64,000 bases of DNA from Streptomyces sp. NBC_00425 (GTDB taxonomy: Bacteria; Actinomycetota; Actinomycetes; Streptomycetales; Streptomycetaceae), in the NCBI RefSeq assembly GCF_036030735.1, contig NZ_CP107928.1, forward strand, positions 3,968,001 through 4,032,000, written 5' to 3'. Positions 18,228 through 26,779 of this stretch are shown here, piece by piece. The notes under the pieces were generated by a model that did not search any database, was not told the DNA's origin, and saw nothing but the letters and a program-made list of their open reading frames with translations. The stretch's first letter is position 1. Each line of letters begins with the position of its first letter. Position numbers and translations under genes: made by a program.

Positions 18228-19196
18228 GTGACCATGCCCACCAATGCACCCACCGCAGCCCCGGCGCTCACCGACGTGACCGCGTCCGACGCCGCGTTGC
18301 GCCGCTTCCTCCACGGGCTGCCCGGCGTCGACGCGGTCGGCCTGGAGGCGCGCGCCGCCACGCTCGGCACCCGTTCCATCAAGACGACCGCCAAGGCGTA
18401 CGCCATCGACCTCGCCATCTCGATGGTCGACCTGACGACGCTGGAAGGCGCGGACACCCCGGGCAAGGTCCGGGCGCTCGGCGCGAAGGCGGTCCGTCCC
18501 GACCCGACCGACCGGACGGCCCCCGCCACGGCCGCGGTCTGCGTCTATCCCGACATGGTGGCCGTCGCCAAGGAGGCCGTCGCGGGCTCCGCCGTGAAGG
18601 TCGCCTCGGTCGCCACCGCCTTCCCGGCCGGCCGCGCCGCCCTCGACGTGAAGCTGGCCGACGTCCGTGACGCGGTCGCCGCCGGCGCCGACGAGGTGGA
18701 CATGGTCATCGACCGCGGCGCGTTCCTGGCGGGCCGGTACATGAAGGTCTACGACGAGATCGTCGCCGTCCGCGAGACCTGTGGGACGGCCGCCCGTCTC
18801 AAGGTCATCTTCGAGACCGGCGAGCTGTCGACGTACGACAACATCCGGCGGGCGAGCTGGCTCGGCATGCTGGCCGGGGCGGACTTCATCAAGACGTCCA
18901 CCGGCAAGGTCGCCGTCAACGCCACCCCCGCCAACACCCTGCTCATGCTGGAAGCCGTCCGCGACTTCCGCGCCCAGACCGGCGTCCAGGTCGGCGTGAA
19001 GCCGGCCGGCGGCATCCGCACCAGCAAGGACGCGATCAAGTTCCTGGTCCTGGTCAACGAGACCGCGGGCGAGGACTGGCTGGACAACCACTGGTTCCGC
19101 TTCGGCGCCTCCTCGCTCCTCAACGATCTGCTGATGCAGCGCCAGAAGCTGGCCACCGGCCGCTACTCCGGCCCCGACTACGTGACGGTGGACTGA
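18228..19196 (+). CDS. deoC: Deoxyribose-phosphate aldolase
   Basis: 322 aa. Cleaves 2-deoxyribose-5-phosphate to acetaldehyde and glyceraldehyde-3-phosphate. TIM barrel with Schiff-base Lys222 in DFIKTSTGK and proton-relay Lys258 in GVKPAGGIR. GTG 18228 is taken as start because it is at the leaderless position; ATG 18234 is the alternative. It is the first gene of deoC-ALDH-ALDH', with a 6-bp gap to the next gene. The acetaldehyde it releases is a plausible substrate for the aldehyde dehydrogenase behind it. Confidence 0.95.
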   Translation: MTMPTNAPTAAPALTDVTASDAALRRFLHGLPGVDAVGLEARAATLGTRSIKTTAKAYAIDLAISMVDLTTLEGADTPGKVRALGAKAVRPDPTDRTAPATAAVCVYPDMVAVAKEAVAGSAVKVASVATAFPAGRAALDVKLADVRDAVAAGADEVDMVIDRGAFLAGRYMKVYDEIVAVRETCGTAARLKVIFETGELSTYDNIRRASWLGMLAGADFIKTSTGKVAVNATPANTLLMLEAVRDFRAQTGVQVGVKPAGGIRTSKDAIKFLVLVNETAGEDWLDNHWFRFGASSLLNDLLMQRQKLATGRYSGPDYVTVD

Positions 19197-19202
19197 GACC
19201 CC

Positions 19203-20654
19203 ATGACCATGGAAAAGCTGACTTCCGCATTCGAGTACGCACCGGCGCCCGAGTCCCGCTCGGTCGTCGACATCGCCCCCTCCTACGGCCTGTTCATCGA
19301 CGGCGAGTTCACCGACGCCGCCGACGGCAAGGTGTTCAAGACCGTCTCGCCGTCCTCCGAGGAGGTCCTCTCCGAGATCGCCCAGGCGAGCGAGGCGGAC
19401 GTGGACCGCGCCGTGAAGGCCGCCCGCAGGGCCTTCGGCGCCTGGTCGGCGCTCCCCGGCGCCGAGCGGGCTAAGTACCTGTTCCGCATCGCCCGGATCA
19501 TCCAGGAGCGCAGCCGCGAACTGGCCGTCCTGGAGACGCTGGACAACGGCAAGCCGATCCGGGAGACGCGTGACGCCGACCTCCCGCTGGTCGCCGCGCA
19601 CTTCTTCTACTACGCGGGCTGGGCCGACAAGCTCGACCACGCCGGGTTCGGGTCCTCGCCGAAGCCGCTGGGCGTGGCCGGCCAGGTCATCCCGTGGAAC
19701 TTCCCCCTGCTGATGCTGGCGTGGAAGATCGCCCCGGCGCTCGCCACCGGCAACACGGTCGTCCTGAAGCCGGCCGAGACGACGCCGCTGTCCGCCCTGT
19801 TCTTCGCGGACGTCTGCCGTCAGGCGGGTCTGCCCAGGGGCGTCGTCAACATCCTGCCGGGGTACGGCGACGCGGGTGCGGCGCTCGTCGCCCACCCCGA
19901 CGTGAACAAGGTGGCCTTCACCGGTTCCACGGCCGTCGGCAAGGCCATCGCGAAGACGGTCGCGGGGACCCGCAAGAAGCTCACGCTGGAGCTGGGCGGC
20001 AAGGGCGCCAACATCGTCTTCGACGACGCGCCGATCGACCAGGCCGTCGAGGGCATCGTCAACGGCATCTTCTTCAACCAGGGCCAGGTCTGCTGCGCGG
20101 GCTCCCGTCTCCTCGTCCAGGAGTCGATCCAGGAGGAGCTGCTGGAGTCCCTCAAGCGCCGGCTGTCGACGCTGCGCCTCGGCGATCCGCTGGACAAGAA
20201 CACCGACATCGGCGCGATCAACTCCGAGGAGCAGCTGACCCGTATCACCTCGCTCGTCGAGCAGGGCGAGGCCGAGGGCGCGGAGCGCTGGTCCCCGGCC
20301 TGTGAACTGCCGGACGCGGGCTACTGGTTCGCGCCGACGCTCTTCACGAACGTCACCCAGGCCCACACCGTCGCCCGGGACGAGATCTTCGGCCCCGTCC
20401 TGTCGGTCCTCACCTTCCGCACTCCGGACGAGGCCGTCGCCAAGGCCAACAACACGCCGTACGGCCTGTCGGCGGGCGTCTGGACGGAGAAGGGCTCCCG
20501 CATCCTCGCGGTGGCGAACAAGCTCCGGGCCGGCGTCGTCTGGTCCAACACGTTCAACAAGTTCGACCCGACCTCGCCGTTCGGCGGGTACAAGGAGTCG
20601 GGCTTCGGCCGCGAGGGCGGCCGCCACGGCCTGGAGGCGTACCTCGATGTCTGA
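19203..20654 (+). CDS. Aldehyde dehydrogenase, full-length catalytic partner
   Basis: 483 aa NAD(P)-dependent aldehyde dehydrogenase. All catalytic residues are present: Asn166 in PWNFP, general base Glu263 in LELGGKGAN, nucleophile Cys297 in GQVCC, and EIFGPV. Cofactor motif GSTAVG is at 241-246. It overlaps the following gene by 8 bp (ATGTCTGA), implying translational coupling. Position after deoC suggests acetaldehyde oxidation in deoxynucleoside catabolism (inference). Confidence 0.94.
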   Translation: MTMEKLTSAFEYAPAPESRSVVDIAPSYGLFIDGEFTDAADGKVFKTVSPSSEEVLSEIAQASEADVDRAVKAARRAFGAWSALPGAERAKYLFRIARIIQERSRELAVLETLDNGKPIRETRDADLPLVAAHFFYYAGWADKLDHAGFGSSPKPLGVAGQVIPWNFPLLMLAWKIAPALATGNTVVLKPAETTPLSALFFADVCRQAGLPRGVVNILPGYGDAGAALVAHPDVNKVAFTGSTAVGKAIAKTVAGTRKKLTLELGGKGANIVFDDAPIDQAVEGIVNGIFFNQGQVCCAGSRLLVQESIQEELLESLKRRLSTLRLGDPLDKNTDIGAINSEEQLTRITSLVEQGEAEGAERWSPACELPDAGYWFAPTLFTNVTQAHTVARDEIFGPVLSVLTFRTPDEAVAKANNTPYGLSAGVWTEKGSRILAVANKLRAGVVWSNTFNKFDPTSPFGGYKESGFGREGGRHGLEAYLDV

Positions 20655-21558
20655 CAAGTCCGAGAAGACCGAGCAGCCGCGTCTGAGCGTCTTCAAGACC
20701 TACAAGCTGTACGTCGGCGGGAAGTTCCCGCGTTCGGAGAGCGGCCGGGTGTACGAGGTGACCGACGCACAGGGCAGGTGGCTGGCCAACGCGCCGCAGT
20801 CGTCCCGCAAGGACGCGCGTGACGCGGTGGTCGCCGCGCGCAAGGCGTTCGGCGGCTGGGCCGGGGCCACGGCGTACAACCGGGGCCAGATCCTCTACCG
20901 CGTCGCGGAGATGCTGGAGGGCCGCCGGGGGCAGTTCGCCCGCGAGGTCGCCGACGCCGAGGGTCTGTCGAAGACCAGGGCTGCCTCCGTGGTGGACGCG
21001 ACGATCGACCGCTGGGTCTGGTACGCGGGCTGGACCGACAAGATCGCCCAGGTGGTGGGCGGCGGGAACCCGGTCGCGGGACCGTACTTCAACCTCTCCT
21101 CGCCGGAGCCGACGGGCGTCGTGACCGTCCTCGCGCCGCAGGACTCGTCCTTCCTGGGTCTGGTCTCGGTCGTCGCCCCGGTGATCGCCACCGGCAACAC
21201 GGCCGTGGTGATCGCGAGCGAGCGGTCGCCGCTGCCGGCGCTGTCGCTCGGCGAGGTGTTGGCCACCTCCGACCTGCCCGGCGGCGTCGTCAACGTCCTC
21301 TCCGGCCGCACCGCGGAGATCGCGGCGCCGCTGGCGTCCCACCAGGACGTCAACGCGATCGACCTCGCGGGCGCCGACGAGGCGCTGGCGAAGGAGCTGG
21401 AGATCGCCGCGGCCGACAACCTCAAGCGCGTTCTTCGTCCACAGCCTGTGGACGACTGGGCGGCGACTCCCGGCATCGACCGTATGACGGCCTTCCTGGA
21501 GACGAAGACCGTCTGGCACCCCACGGGCTCGCTGGGCGCGTCCGGCTCGTCGTACTGA
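20647..21558 (+). CDS. Truncated, catalytically dead aldehyde dehydrogenase-like subunit
   Basis: 303 aa. Clear ALDH homology over residues 15-240 (LYVGGKFPRSESGR, ATGNTAVVIASERSPLPAL, LPGGVVNVLSG), but the oxyanion Asn motif PWNF is replaced by APQDSSF. The chain leaves the fold before the Glu and Cys active-site region and ends KTVWHPTG. It therefore cannot catalyse. Overlap with the active ALDH gene and the clean reading frame argue against random decay. A full ALDH followed by a non-catalytic ALDH-like half is the domain order of ALDH16 enzymes, here as two polypeptides. Confidence 0.88.
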   Translation: MSDKSEKTEQPRLSVFKTYKLYVGGKFPRSESGRVYEVTDAQGRWLANAPQSSRKDARDAVVAARKAFGGWAGATAYNRGQILYRVAEMLEGRRGQFAREVADAEGLSKTRAASVVDATIDRWVWYAGWTDKIAQVVGGGNPVAGPYFNLSSPEPTGVVTVLAPQDSSFLGLVSVVAPVIATGNTAVVIASERSPLPALSLGEVLATSDLPGGVVNVLSGRTAEIAAPLASHQDVNAIDLAGADEALAKELEIAAADNLKRVLRPQPVDDWAATPGIDRMTAFLETKTVWHPTGSLGASGSSY

Positions 21559-21594
21559 CGGCCTCGGGGCGTCGCACCGGCGCCCCCACGAGCG

Positions 21595-21632
21595 GGGCCG
21601 CGCCTCCTCTCCGTCCGGAGGAGACGCGGCCC
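21595..21632. terminator. First of two terminators between convergent genes
   Basis: GGGCCGCG (21595-21602) pairs with CGCGGCCC (21625-21632), with an inner CTCCTC/GAGGAG pairing. It lies 36 bp past the deoC-operon stop. Confidence 0.75.
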
Positions 21633-21638
21633 GAGATC

Positions 21639-21680
21639 GAGAGCCGCGCCCGCCCTCCGTCCGGGGCCGGCGCGGCTCTC
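21639..21680. terminator. Second terminator, 12-bp perfect stem
   Basis: GAGAGCCGCGCC (21639-21650) pairs with GGCGCGGCTCTC (21669-21680). It ends 15 bp before the stop of the convergent secreted-protein gene and can serve both directions. Confidence 0.75.
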
Positions 21681-21695
21681 CCGTACGGGCGGGCT

Positions 21696-22103
21696 TCAGC
21701 CGCCCAGCACCTTCGTCACCTCGCCCAGCACCGGGATCGAGCCGATCGACTGCGCCTGCGCGACCGGGGCGGTCAGCATCTGGGACGTCAGGGGCTGGAA
21801 GTCGGCGAGCTGGGTTCCCACGCCGTTGTCCAGGGGGTCGACGCCGGTGCCCGCGAGGGGGTTGGGCTTGAGGCCGGAGACGGCGCCGGTGACGTACGGC
21901 AGGGCGCCCAGCGCCCCCTGCACGCCCGCCTGCGGGTCGAGGGAGCCGATCGAGGTGGGCCGGCTGTTCACCGCGTCGAGGACCGGTTCGCCGGTCGCCG
22001 CCGAGGCGGCCGAGGCGCCCGCGCCCAGCGCCACCCCGACGGTCGCGAGGGCGGCGAGGGCGCGCCGGCCGGTGGAGGTCTGGGGGGAGTCGTGTCGGGC
22101 CAT
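21696..22103 (-). CDS. Small secreted protein, unknown function
   Basis: 135 aa. A Sec signal peptide is visible: basic TGRR, hydrophobic ALAALATVGVALGAG, AxA-type cleavage near SAASA. The mature part is Gly/Pro/Leu-rich without cysteines (VLDAVNSRPTSIGSLDPQAG, LKPNPLAGTG). It resembles in style the protein at 28633-28986: short, alanine-rich, no catalytic motif. It is probably an exported structural or surface protein. Confidence 0.75.
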   Translation of the reverse strand: MARHDSPQTSTGRRALAALATVGVALGAGASAASAATGEPVLDAVNSRPTSIGSLDPQAGVQGALGALPYVTGAVSGLKPNPLAGTGVDPLDNGVGTQLADFQPLTSQMLTAPVAQAQSIGSIPVLGEVTKVLGG

Positions 22104-22231
22104 CGTCGATGCCGCCTTCTGATGCGCAAGGTGATCAGGTCGCCACGAAGGGTAGTTGAGATGTGACGCGCGCATCAAAGCCGACCCGCGGGGTCGTTGA
22201 CGGACGGGGGGATGCCTCACACTGGTGTCCC

Positions 22232-22870
22232 GTGACGCCCCCTCCGCCCATACCGACGCGAGTCGTGCTGCTCTGCGGCCCTTCCGGCTCCGGCAAGTCC
22301 CTGCTCGCCGCCCGCTCCGGCCTGCCTGTGCTGCGGCTCGACGACTTCTACAAGGAGGGCGACGACCCGACGCTGCCGTCGGTCGCCGGGAGCTCCGACA
22401 TCGACTGGGACCACCCCGACTCGTGGGACGCGGACGCCGCCGTCGCCGCGATCGTGGACCTGTGCGGGACCGGACGCACACATGTTCCCGTCTACGACCT
22501 CTCGCTCAGCGCGCGCACCGGCGAGGAGGCGGTCGAGATCGGGCGGACCCCGCTGTTCATCGCCGAGGGCATCTTCGCCGCCGAGATCGTCGTCCGCTGC
22601 CGGGAGCTGGGCGTCCTGGCGGACGCGCTGTGCCTGAGCCGCGGTCCGGTGAAGACCTTCCGCCGCCGCTTCCTGCGCGATCTGAAGGAGGGCCGCAAGT
22701 CGGTGCCCTTCCTTCTGCGGCGCGGCTGGCGTCTGATGCGCGCCGAACGCTCCATCGTGGCCCGGCAGACCGGGCTGGGCGCGCACGCCTGCGACCGCGA
22801 CGAGGCGATGGGCCGCCTGGCCGCCGCAGCCGCGGGCCGCCGCGCCGCCACCACGCGAACCGCCGCCTAG
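22232..22870 (+). CDS. udk: Uridine kinase
   Basis: 212 aa P-loop kinase expected to phosphorylate uridine/cytidine to UMP/CMP. Walker A GPSGSGKS is at 16-23, LRLDDFYKEGDD follows with the catalytic Asp, DWDHPDSWD and YDLSL match the nucleoside-binding region, and an Arg-rich lid (KTFRRRFLRDL) is present. GTG 22232 is the likely start; upstream in-frame codons lack a ribosome site. No copy of the nucleoside palindrome is seen upstream. Confidence 0.9.
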   Translation: MTPPPPIPTRVVLLCGPSGSGKSLLAARSGLPVLRLDDFYKEGDDPTLPSVAGSSDIDWDHPDSWDADAAVAAIVDLCGTGRTHVPVYDLSLSARTGEEAVEIGRTPLFIAEGIFAAEIVVRCRELGVLADALCLSRGPVKTFRRRFLRDLKEGRKSVPFLLRRGWRLMRAERSIVARQTGLGAHACDRDEAMGRLAAAAAGRRAATTRTAA

Positions 22871-23176
22871 GGCCGCTTCGTCCGGATCTGGCCTGGCCGC
22901 ACGGGAAGGCCTCGGGACCGGTCCGGCGCTCCCGCCCGGTACGGCGGTCCGGGCGCTCAGGTCGCGTCGACGGGCCGCGACGCGGAAGAGCGGGACTGGA
23001 CGGACCCCCCGGCCCTCCAGCCCCGCTCCCCGGTGCTTCCCCCGTGCTCCCCCTGTGGTGCTTCCCCCGTGCTTGCGCGGTGCCGCTCCCCCGTACGTCC
23101 CCCGTCGGGTCCCCCCGGCACCGCTCCCCCGTTCACCGGCTCCCCTGAGCGGAGCCGGGCCCTCCCCCGTTCACCC
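22871..23176. other. 306-bp spacer with C-run repeats
   Basis: No gene is supported. From 23030 to 23175 the + strand repeats CTCCCCCGT / CTTCCCCCGTG about eight times, giving runs of four to six G on the other strand. It lies just after the sigQ stop and might form stems or G-quadruplexes there; I cannot test this. Confidence 0.45.
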
Positions 23177-23920
23177 TCAGGCGACCAGCTCCCCGAAGGC
23201 GTCCTCCTCGTCACGGCCGAAGCTGAGGACCTCGTCCTCGCGCAGCCGGCGGAGCGACCGCCAGATGCTCGACTTCACCGTGCCGACACTGATGTCGAGG
23301 ATCTCCGCGATCTCCGGGTCGGTGCGGCCCTCGTAGTAGCGAAGGACCAGCATCGTCCGCTGGAGTTCGGGCAGCCGGGCCAGCGCCTGCCACAGGACGG
23401 CGCGCAGCTCGGTGCCGCGCATCGCGTCCGTGTCGCCGGGCGTCTCCGGCAGTTCCTCGGTCGGGTACTCGTTCAGCTTGCGGCGGCGCCACGCGCTGAT
23501 GTGCAGGTTGGTCATCGTCCGGCGGAGGTATCCGCCGACCGCGGCCTTGTCGCTGATCCGCTCCCAGGCCCGGTAGGTCGAGAACAGCGCGCTCTGCAGC
23601 AGGTCCTCGGCCTCGAAGCGGTCACCGGTGAGGTGGTAGGCGGTGGCGTACAGGGAGGCGCGGCGCTCCTGGACGTAGGCGGTGAACTCCGCCTCCGTCA
23701 GGGAGCGACGCTCCCCCGAGTCCTCCCCGTACGCGGCTCCCCCGTGAGCCGCCTGTTCCCCCGTGTCGACCACCGTCATGAACCCGGTGTGCTGACGTCC
23801 GGCGCCGCGAGCGCACCCCCGCCCGCTCACTGCGCCAGACTTCTCGGAACCCCGGTTCACGTCGTGCAGACGCGTGACGACTGCGACTGCGTTGGTGCTC
23901 ATACCGTGCAGCGTGTTCAT
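23177..23920 (-). CDS. sigQ: ECF sigma factor SigQ
   Basis: 247 aa. Sigma region 2 is at about 80-150 (EFTAYVQERRASLYATAYHL, then DRFEAEDLLQSALFSTYRAW), region 4 at about 185-235 (LARLPELQRTMLVLRYYEGR, EILDISVGTVKS). Start ATG 23920 has a G-rich ribosome site; ATG 23779 would give a shorter form. Divergence from afsQ1-afsQ2 matches S. coelicolor, where sigQ is activated by AfsQ1 and counteracts AfsQ1 effects on antibiotic production (established). The anti-sigma partner is not evident. Confidence 0.93.
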   Translation of the reverse strand: MNTLHGMSTNAVAVVTRLHDVNRGSEKSGAVSGRGCARGAGRQHTGFMTVVDTGEQAAHGGAAYGEDSGERRSLTEAEFTAYVQERRASLYATAYHLTGDRFEAEDLLQSALFSTYRAWERISDKAAVGGYLRRTMTNLHISAWRRRKLNEYPTEELPETPGDTDAMRGTELRAVLWQALARLPELQRTMLVLRYYEGRTDPEIAEILDISVGTVKSSIWRSLRRLREDEVLSFGRDEEDAFGELVA

Positions 23921-24054
23921 CTCGCGCCCCCCGTCGTGGACTTCCGGTGTTCTGTCTGGTGCCTCGGCCGGGCCTCGCGGTGTTCGTTCTCCGCGTCGCC
24001 CCGCCTCGTGACCAAAAGACTGCCCGGGCCACTTCATCGCCGTGTCCGCCGTCT

Positions 24055-24083
24055 GTCACAGACCTGTCACAGGGGCCTGTCAC
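24055..24083. promoter_or_regulatory. AfsQ1 box with a third half-site, between sigQ and afsQ1
   Basis: GTCAC (24055-24059), 6 nt, GTCAC (24066-24070): an exact match to the known AfsQ1 consensus GTnAC-n6-GTnAC. A third GTCAC follows at 24079-24083 with 8 nt spacing. It lies 135-160 bp upstream of the sigQ start. The rest of the 595-bp divergent region (23921-24515) holds no gene I can support. Confidence 0.85.
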
Positions 24084-24515
24084 GGGAACACCACAGACGC
24101 TCCACAGGCTTGCGCGGTACGGCAGTTGACCTGGTCGGCACAGGTCGCCGGGCAAGGGGCGCGGGGTCCTGAACCGCCCCCGCGCCCCGACGGACCAGCC
24201 GGCGGGGCGCCGCGCGGTCACCGACCGATCTCATGTCATGGCCGCGACCTGCGGCGAGGAGCGGTCGATTCCGTCCCACCGCGTCCGGACGGCCGGCCCG
24301 CGGCCGCGCGAAGGAGCGCCCGAACTCGACGAAACCGCAGGTCCGCGGCGTGCGTACCGGACATTCGTACGCCTCTGGCGCAGGCGTTCGCGGGATTTTC
24401 GCGGCCCCTCGCACGCCGCCCGCGCCGCCGGAACCGCCGCTCCGCGGCGGCCGCGCCCGGACCGGCACCTACCCACAGGTCGAACGACAGCCCCCTCATG
24501 CGCCAGAATGAGCCC

Positions 24516-25193
24516 GTGCCTTCCCTGTTGCTGATCGAGGACGACGACGCCATCCGTACGGCCCTGGAGCTCTCACTGACGCGCCAGGGGCACCGGGTGG
24601 CGACCGCTGCGAGCGGTGAGGACGGTCTGAAGCTGCTGCGCGAGCAGCGGCCGGACCTGATCGTGCTGGACGTGATGCTGCCCGGCATCGACGGTTTCGA
24701 GGTGTGCCGTCGCATCCGGCGCACCGACCAGCTGCCGATCATCCTGCTCACCGCGCGCAGTGACGACATCGACGTGGTCGTCGGGCTGGAGTCCGGCGCC
24801 GACGACTACGTCGTCAAGCCCATCCAGGGCCGGGTGCTGGACGCCCGGATCCGGGCCGTGCTGCGGCGCGGCGAGCGCGAGTCGAGCGACGCGGCGACCT
24901 TCGGCAGCCTCGTCATCGACCGTGCCGCGATGACGGTGACGAAGAACGGCGAGGATCTGCAGCTCACGCCGACCGAGCTGCGGCTGCTGCTCGAACTGAG
25001 CCGTCGGCCGGGACAGGCGCTGTCGCGGCAGCAGTTGCTGCGGCTGGTGTGGGAGCACGACTACCTGGGCGACTCCCGGCTGGTGGACGCCTGTGTCCAG
25101 CGGCTGCGGGCCAAGGTGGAGGACGTGCCGTCCTCCCCGGTCCTGATCCGCACCGTGCGCGGCGTCGGCTACCGCCTGGACGCCCCTCAGTGA
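24516..25193 (+). CDS. afsQ1: OmpR-family response regulator AfsQ1
   Basis: 225 aa from GTG 24516, the same length as S. coelicolor AfsQ1; ATG 24498 would add six residues. Receiver domain 1-115 with acidic pocket Glu8-Asp9-Asp10 (IEDDD), phospho-acceptor Asp52 (LDVMLPG) and Lys in YVVKP. The winged-helix DNA-binding domain (about 130-222) has LTPTELRLLLEL and TVRGVGYRL. With AfsQ2 it controls secondary metabolism under glutamate-rich minimal conditions (established). It overlaps afsQ2 by 4 bp (GTGA). Confidence 0.96.
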   Translation: MPSLLLIEDDDAIRTALELSLTRQGHRVATAASGEDGLKLLREQRPDLIVLDVMLPGIDGFEVCRRIRRTDQLPIILLTARSDDIDVVVGLESGADDYVVKPIQGRVLDARIRAVLRRGERESSDAATFGSLVIDRAAMTVTKNGEDLQLTPTELRLLLELSRRPGQALSRQQLLRLVWEHDYLGDSRLVDACVQRLRAKVEDVPSSPVLIRTVRGVGYRLDAPQ

Positions 25194-26779
25194 CACAGGC
25201 GCAGGGGGGGCTCCGCGGCTGGTCCGCGGCGCGCAAGGGAAAACTGTCACGGCTGCGTCTGACCAGCCTGCGCCTGCGGCTGGTGGTGGTCTTCGGCGCG
25301 GTGGCGCTGACGGCCGCCGTGTCCGCGTCCGGCATCGCGTACTGGCTGAACCGCGAGGCCGTGCTGACCCGCACCCAGGGCTCGGTGCTGCGGGACTTCG
25401 AGCAGGAGATGCAGAACCGGGCGGGTTCGCTGCCGGCGCATCCCTCGCAGGACGAGCTCCAGCACACCGCGGGACAGATGGCCAACAGCAGTCAGCGGTT
25501 CAACGTGCTGCTGGTGGGCGCGGACGACAGCGGCAAGACCGTGTACGGCAACTCGAACGGGCTCAACGGGTTCTCGCTGGGGGACGTCCCCGAGTCGCTG
25601 CGCACGGCGGTGAACAAGCAGCAGGACGTCACCGGCGGCAACAAGTCGCCGTACCACCTGTACTGGCAGCGGGTCGTGGACCACGGGACGCCCTACCTGG
25701 TGGCCGGGACGCGGGTGAACGGGGGCGGGCCCACCGGCTACATGCGCAAGTCGCTGGCGCCGGAGGCCAAGGACCTCAACTCGCTGGCCTGGTCGCTGGG
25801 GATCGCCACCGCCCTCGCGCTGGTCGGGGCCGCGCTGCTCGCGCAGGCCGCCGCCACGACCGTCCTGAAGCCGGTGCACCGGCTGGGCGTCGCGGCGCGC
25901 CGGCTGGGCGAGGGACGGCTCGACACCCGGCTGCGGGTCTCCGGGACGGACGAGCTCGCCGATCTTTCGCGGACGTTCAACCGGACCGCCGAGGCGCTGG
26001 AGAAGCGGGTCGACGACATGGCCGCCCGTGACGAGGCCTCGCGCCGGTTCGTCGCCGACATGTCGCACGAGCTGCGGACGCCGCTGACCGCCATCACCAC
26101 CGTCGCGGAGGTGCTGGAGGAGGAGCTGGACGCCGAGTCGGGCAGCATCGACCCGATGATCGAGCCCGCGGTGCGGCTGGTGGTGAGCGAGACGCGGCGG
26201 CTGAACACCCTCGTGGAGAACCTGATGGAGGTCACCCGCTTCGACGCGGGGACCGCGCGGCTGGTCCTGGACGACGTCGACGTCGCCGACCAGATCACCG
26301 CGTGCATCGACGCGCGTGCCTGGCTGGACGCCGTCGACCTGGCCGCGGAGCGCGGCATCCACGCCCGGCTCGACCCGCGCCGGCTGGACGTCATCCTGGC
26401 CAACCTCATCGGCAACGCGCTCAAGCACGGCGGTTCGCCGGTGCGGGTGTCGGTGTCGGCGCAGGACGACTCGGTGGTCATCTCCGTGCGCGACCACGGG
26501 CCCGGCATCCCGGAGGAGGTGCTGCCGCACGTCTTCGACCGGTTCTACAAGGCGAGCGCCTCCCGGCCGCGTTCCGAGGGCAGCGGGCTCGGCCTGTCCA
26601 TCGCACTGGAGAACGCCCACATCCACGGCGGTGAGATCACCGCCGCCAACTCCCCGGAGGGCGGCGCGGTCTTCACGCTGCGGCTGCCGCGGGGCGTCGC
26701 CGAAGCGGCGGAACAGGACGGCGCGGACGGCGGCGAGCAGGGCGTGACGACCGGGCAGGACGAGGGGGACGCATCGTGA
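25190..26779 (+). CDS. afsQ2: Sensor histidine kinase AfsQ2
   Basis: 529 aa. Basic cytosolic start, span 1 at about 30-53, extracytoplasmic sensor domain (about 54-198), span 2 near 202-225, HAMP (VLKPVHRLGVAARRLGEGRL). The phospho-acceptor is His293 in DMSHELRTPLT. The HATPase domain shows the N box (LIGNALKHGG), DHGPGIP, DRFYK and GSGLGLSIA. GTG 25190 overlaps the afsQ1 stop, and the gene overlaps the lipoprotein gene by 4 bp, so all three should be one operon. The stimulus is not deducible from sequence. Confidence 0.95.
   Translation: MTQAQGGLRGWSAARKGKLSRLRLTSLRLRLVVVFGAVALTAAVSASGIAYWLNREAVLTRTQGSVLRDFEQEMQNRAGSLPAHPSQDELQHTAGQMANSSQRFNVLLVGADDSGKTVYGNSNGLNGFSLGDVPESLRTAVNKQQDVTGGNKSPYHLYWQRVVDHGTPYLVAGTRVNGGGPTGYMRKSLAPEAKDLNSLAWSLGIATALALVGAALLAQAAATTVLKPVHRLGVAARRLGEGRLDTRLRVSGTDELADLSRTFNRTAEALEKRVDDMAARDEASRRFVADMSHELRTPLTAITTVAEVLEEELDAESGSIDPMIEPAVRLVVSETRRLNTLVENLMEVTRFDAGTARLVLDDVDVADQITACIDARAWLDAVDLAAERGIHARLDPRRLDVILANLIGNALKHGGSPVRVSVSAQDDSVVISVRDHGPGIPEEVLPHVFDRFYKASASRPRSEGSGLGLSIALENAHIHGGEITAANSPEGGAVFTLRLPRGVAEAAEQDGADGGEQGVTTGQDEGDAS

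Noticed and set aside
17259..20696. Single 1145-codon protein joining the PH-domain gene with an antisense frame of deoC and ALDH
   Set aside because: Only the last 283 codons have domain content and a plausible start (18110); the rest is antisense to deoC and the aldehyde dehydrogenase.
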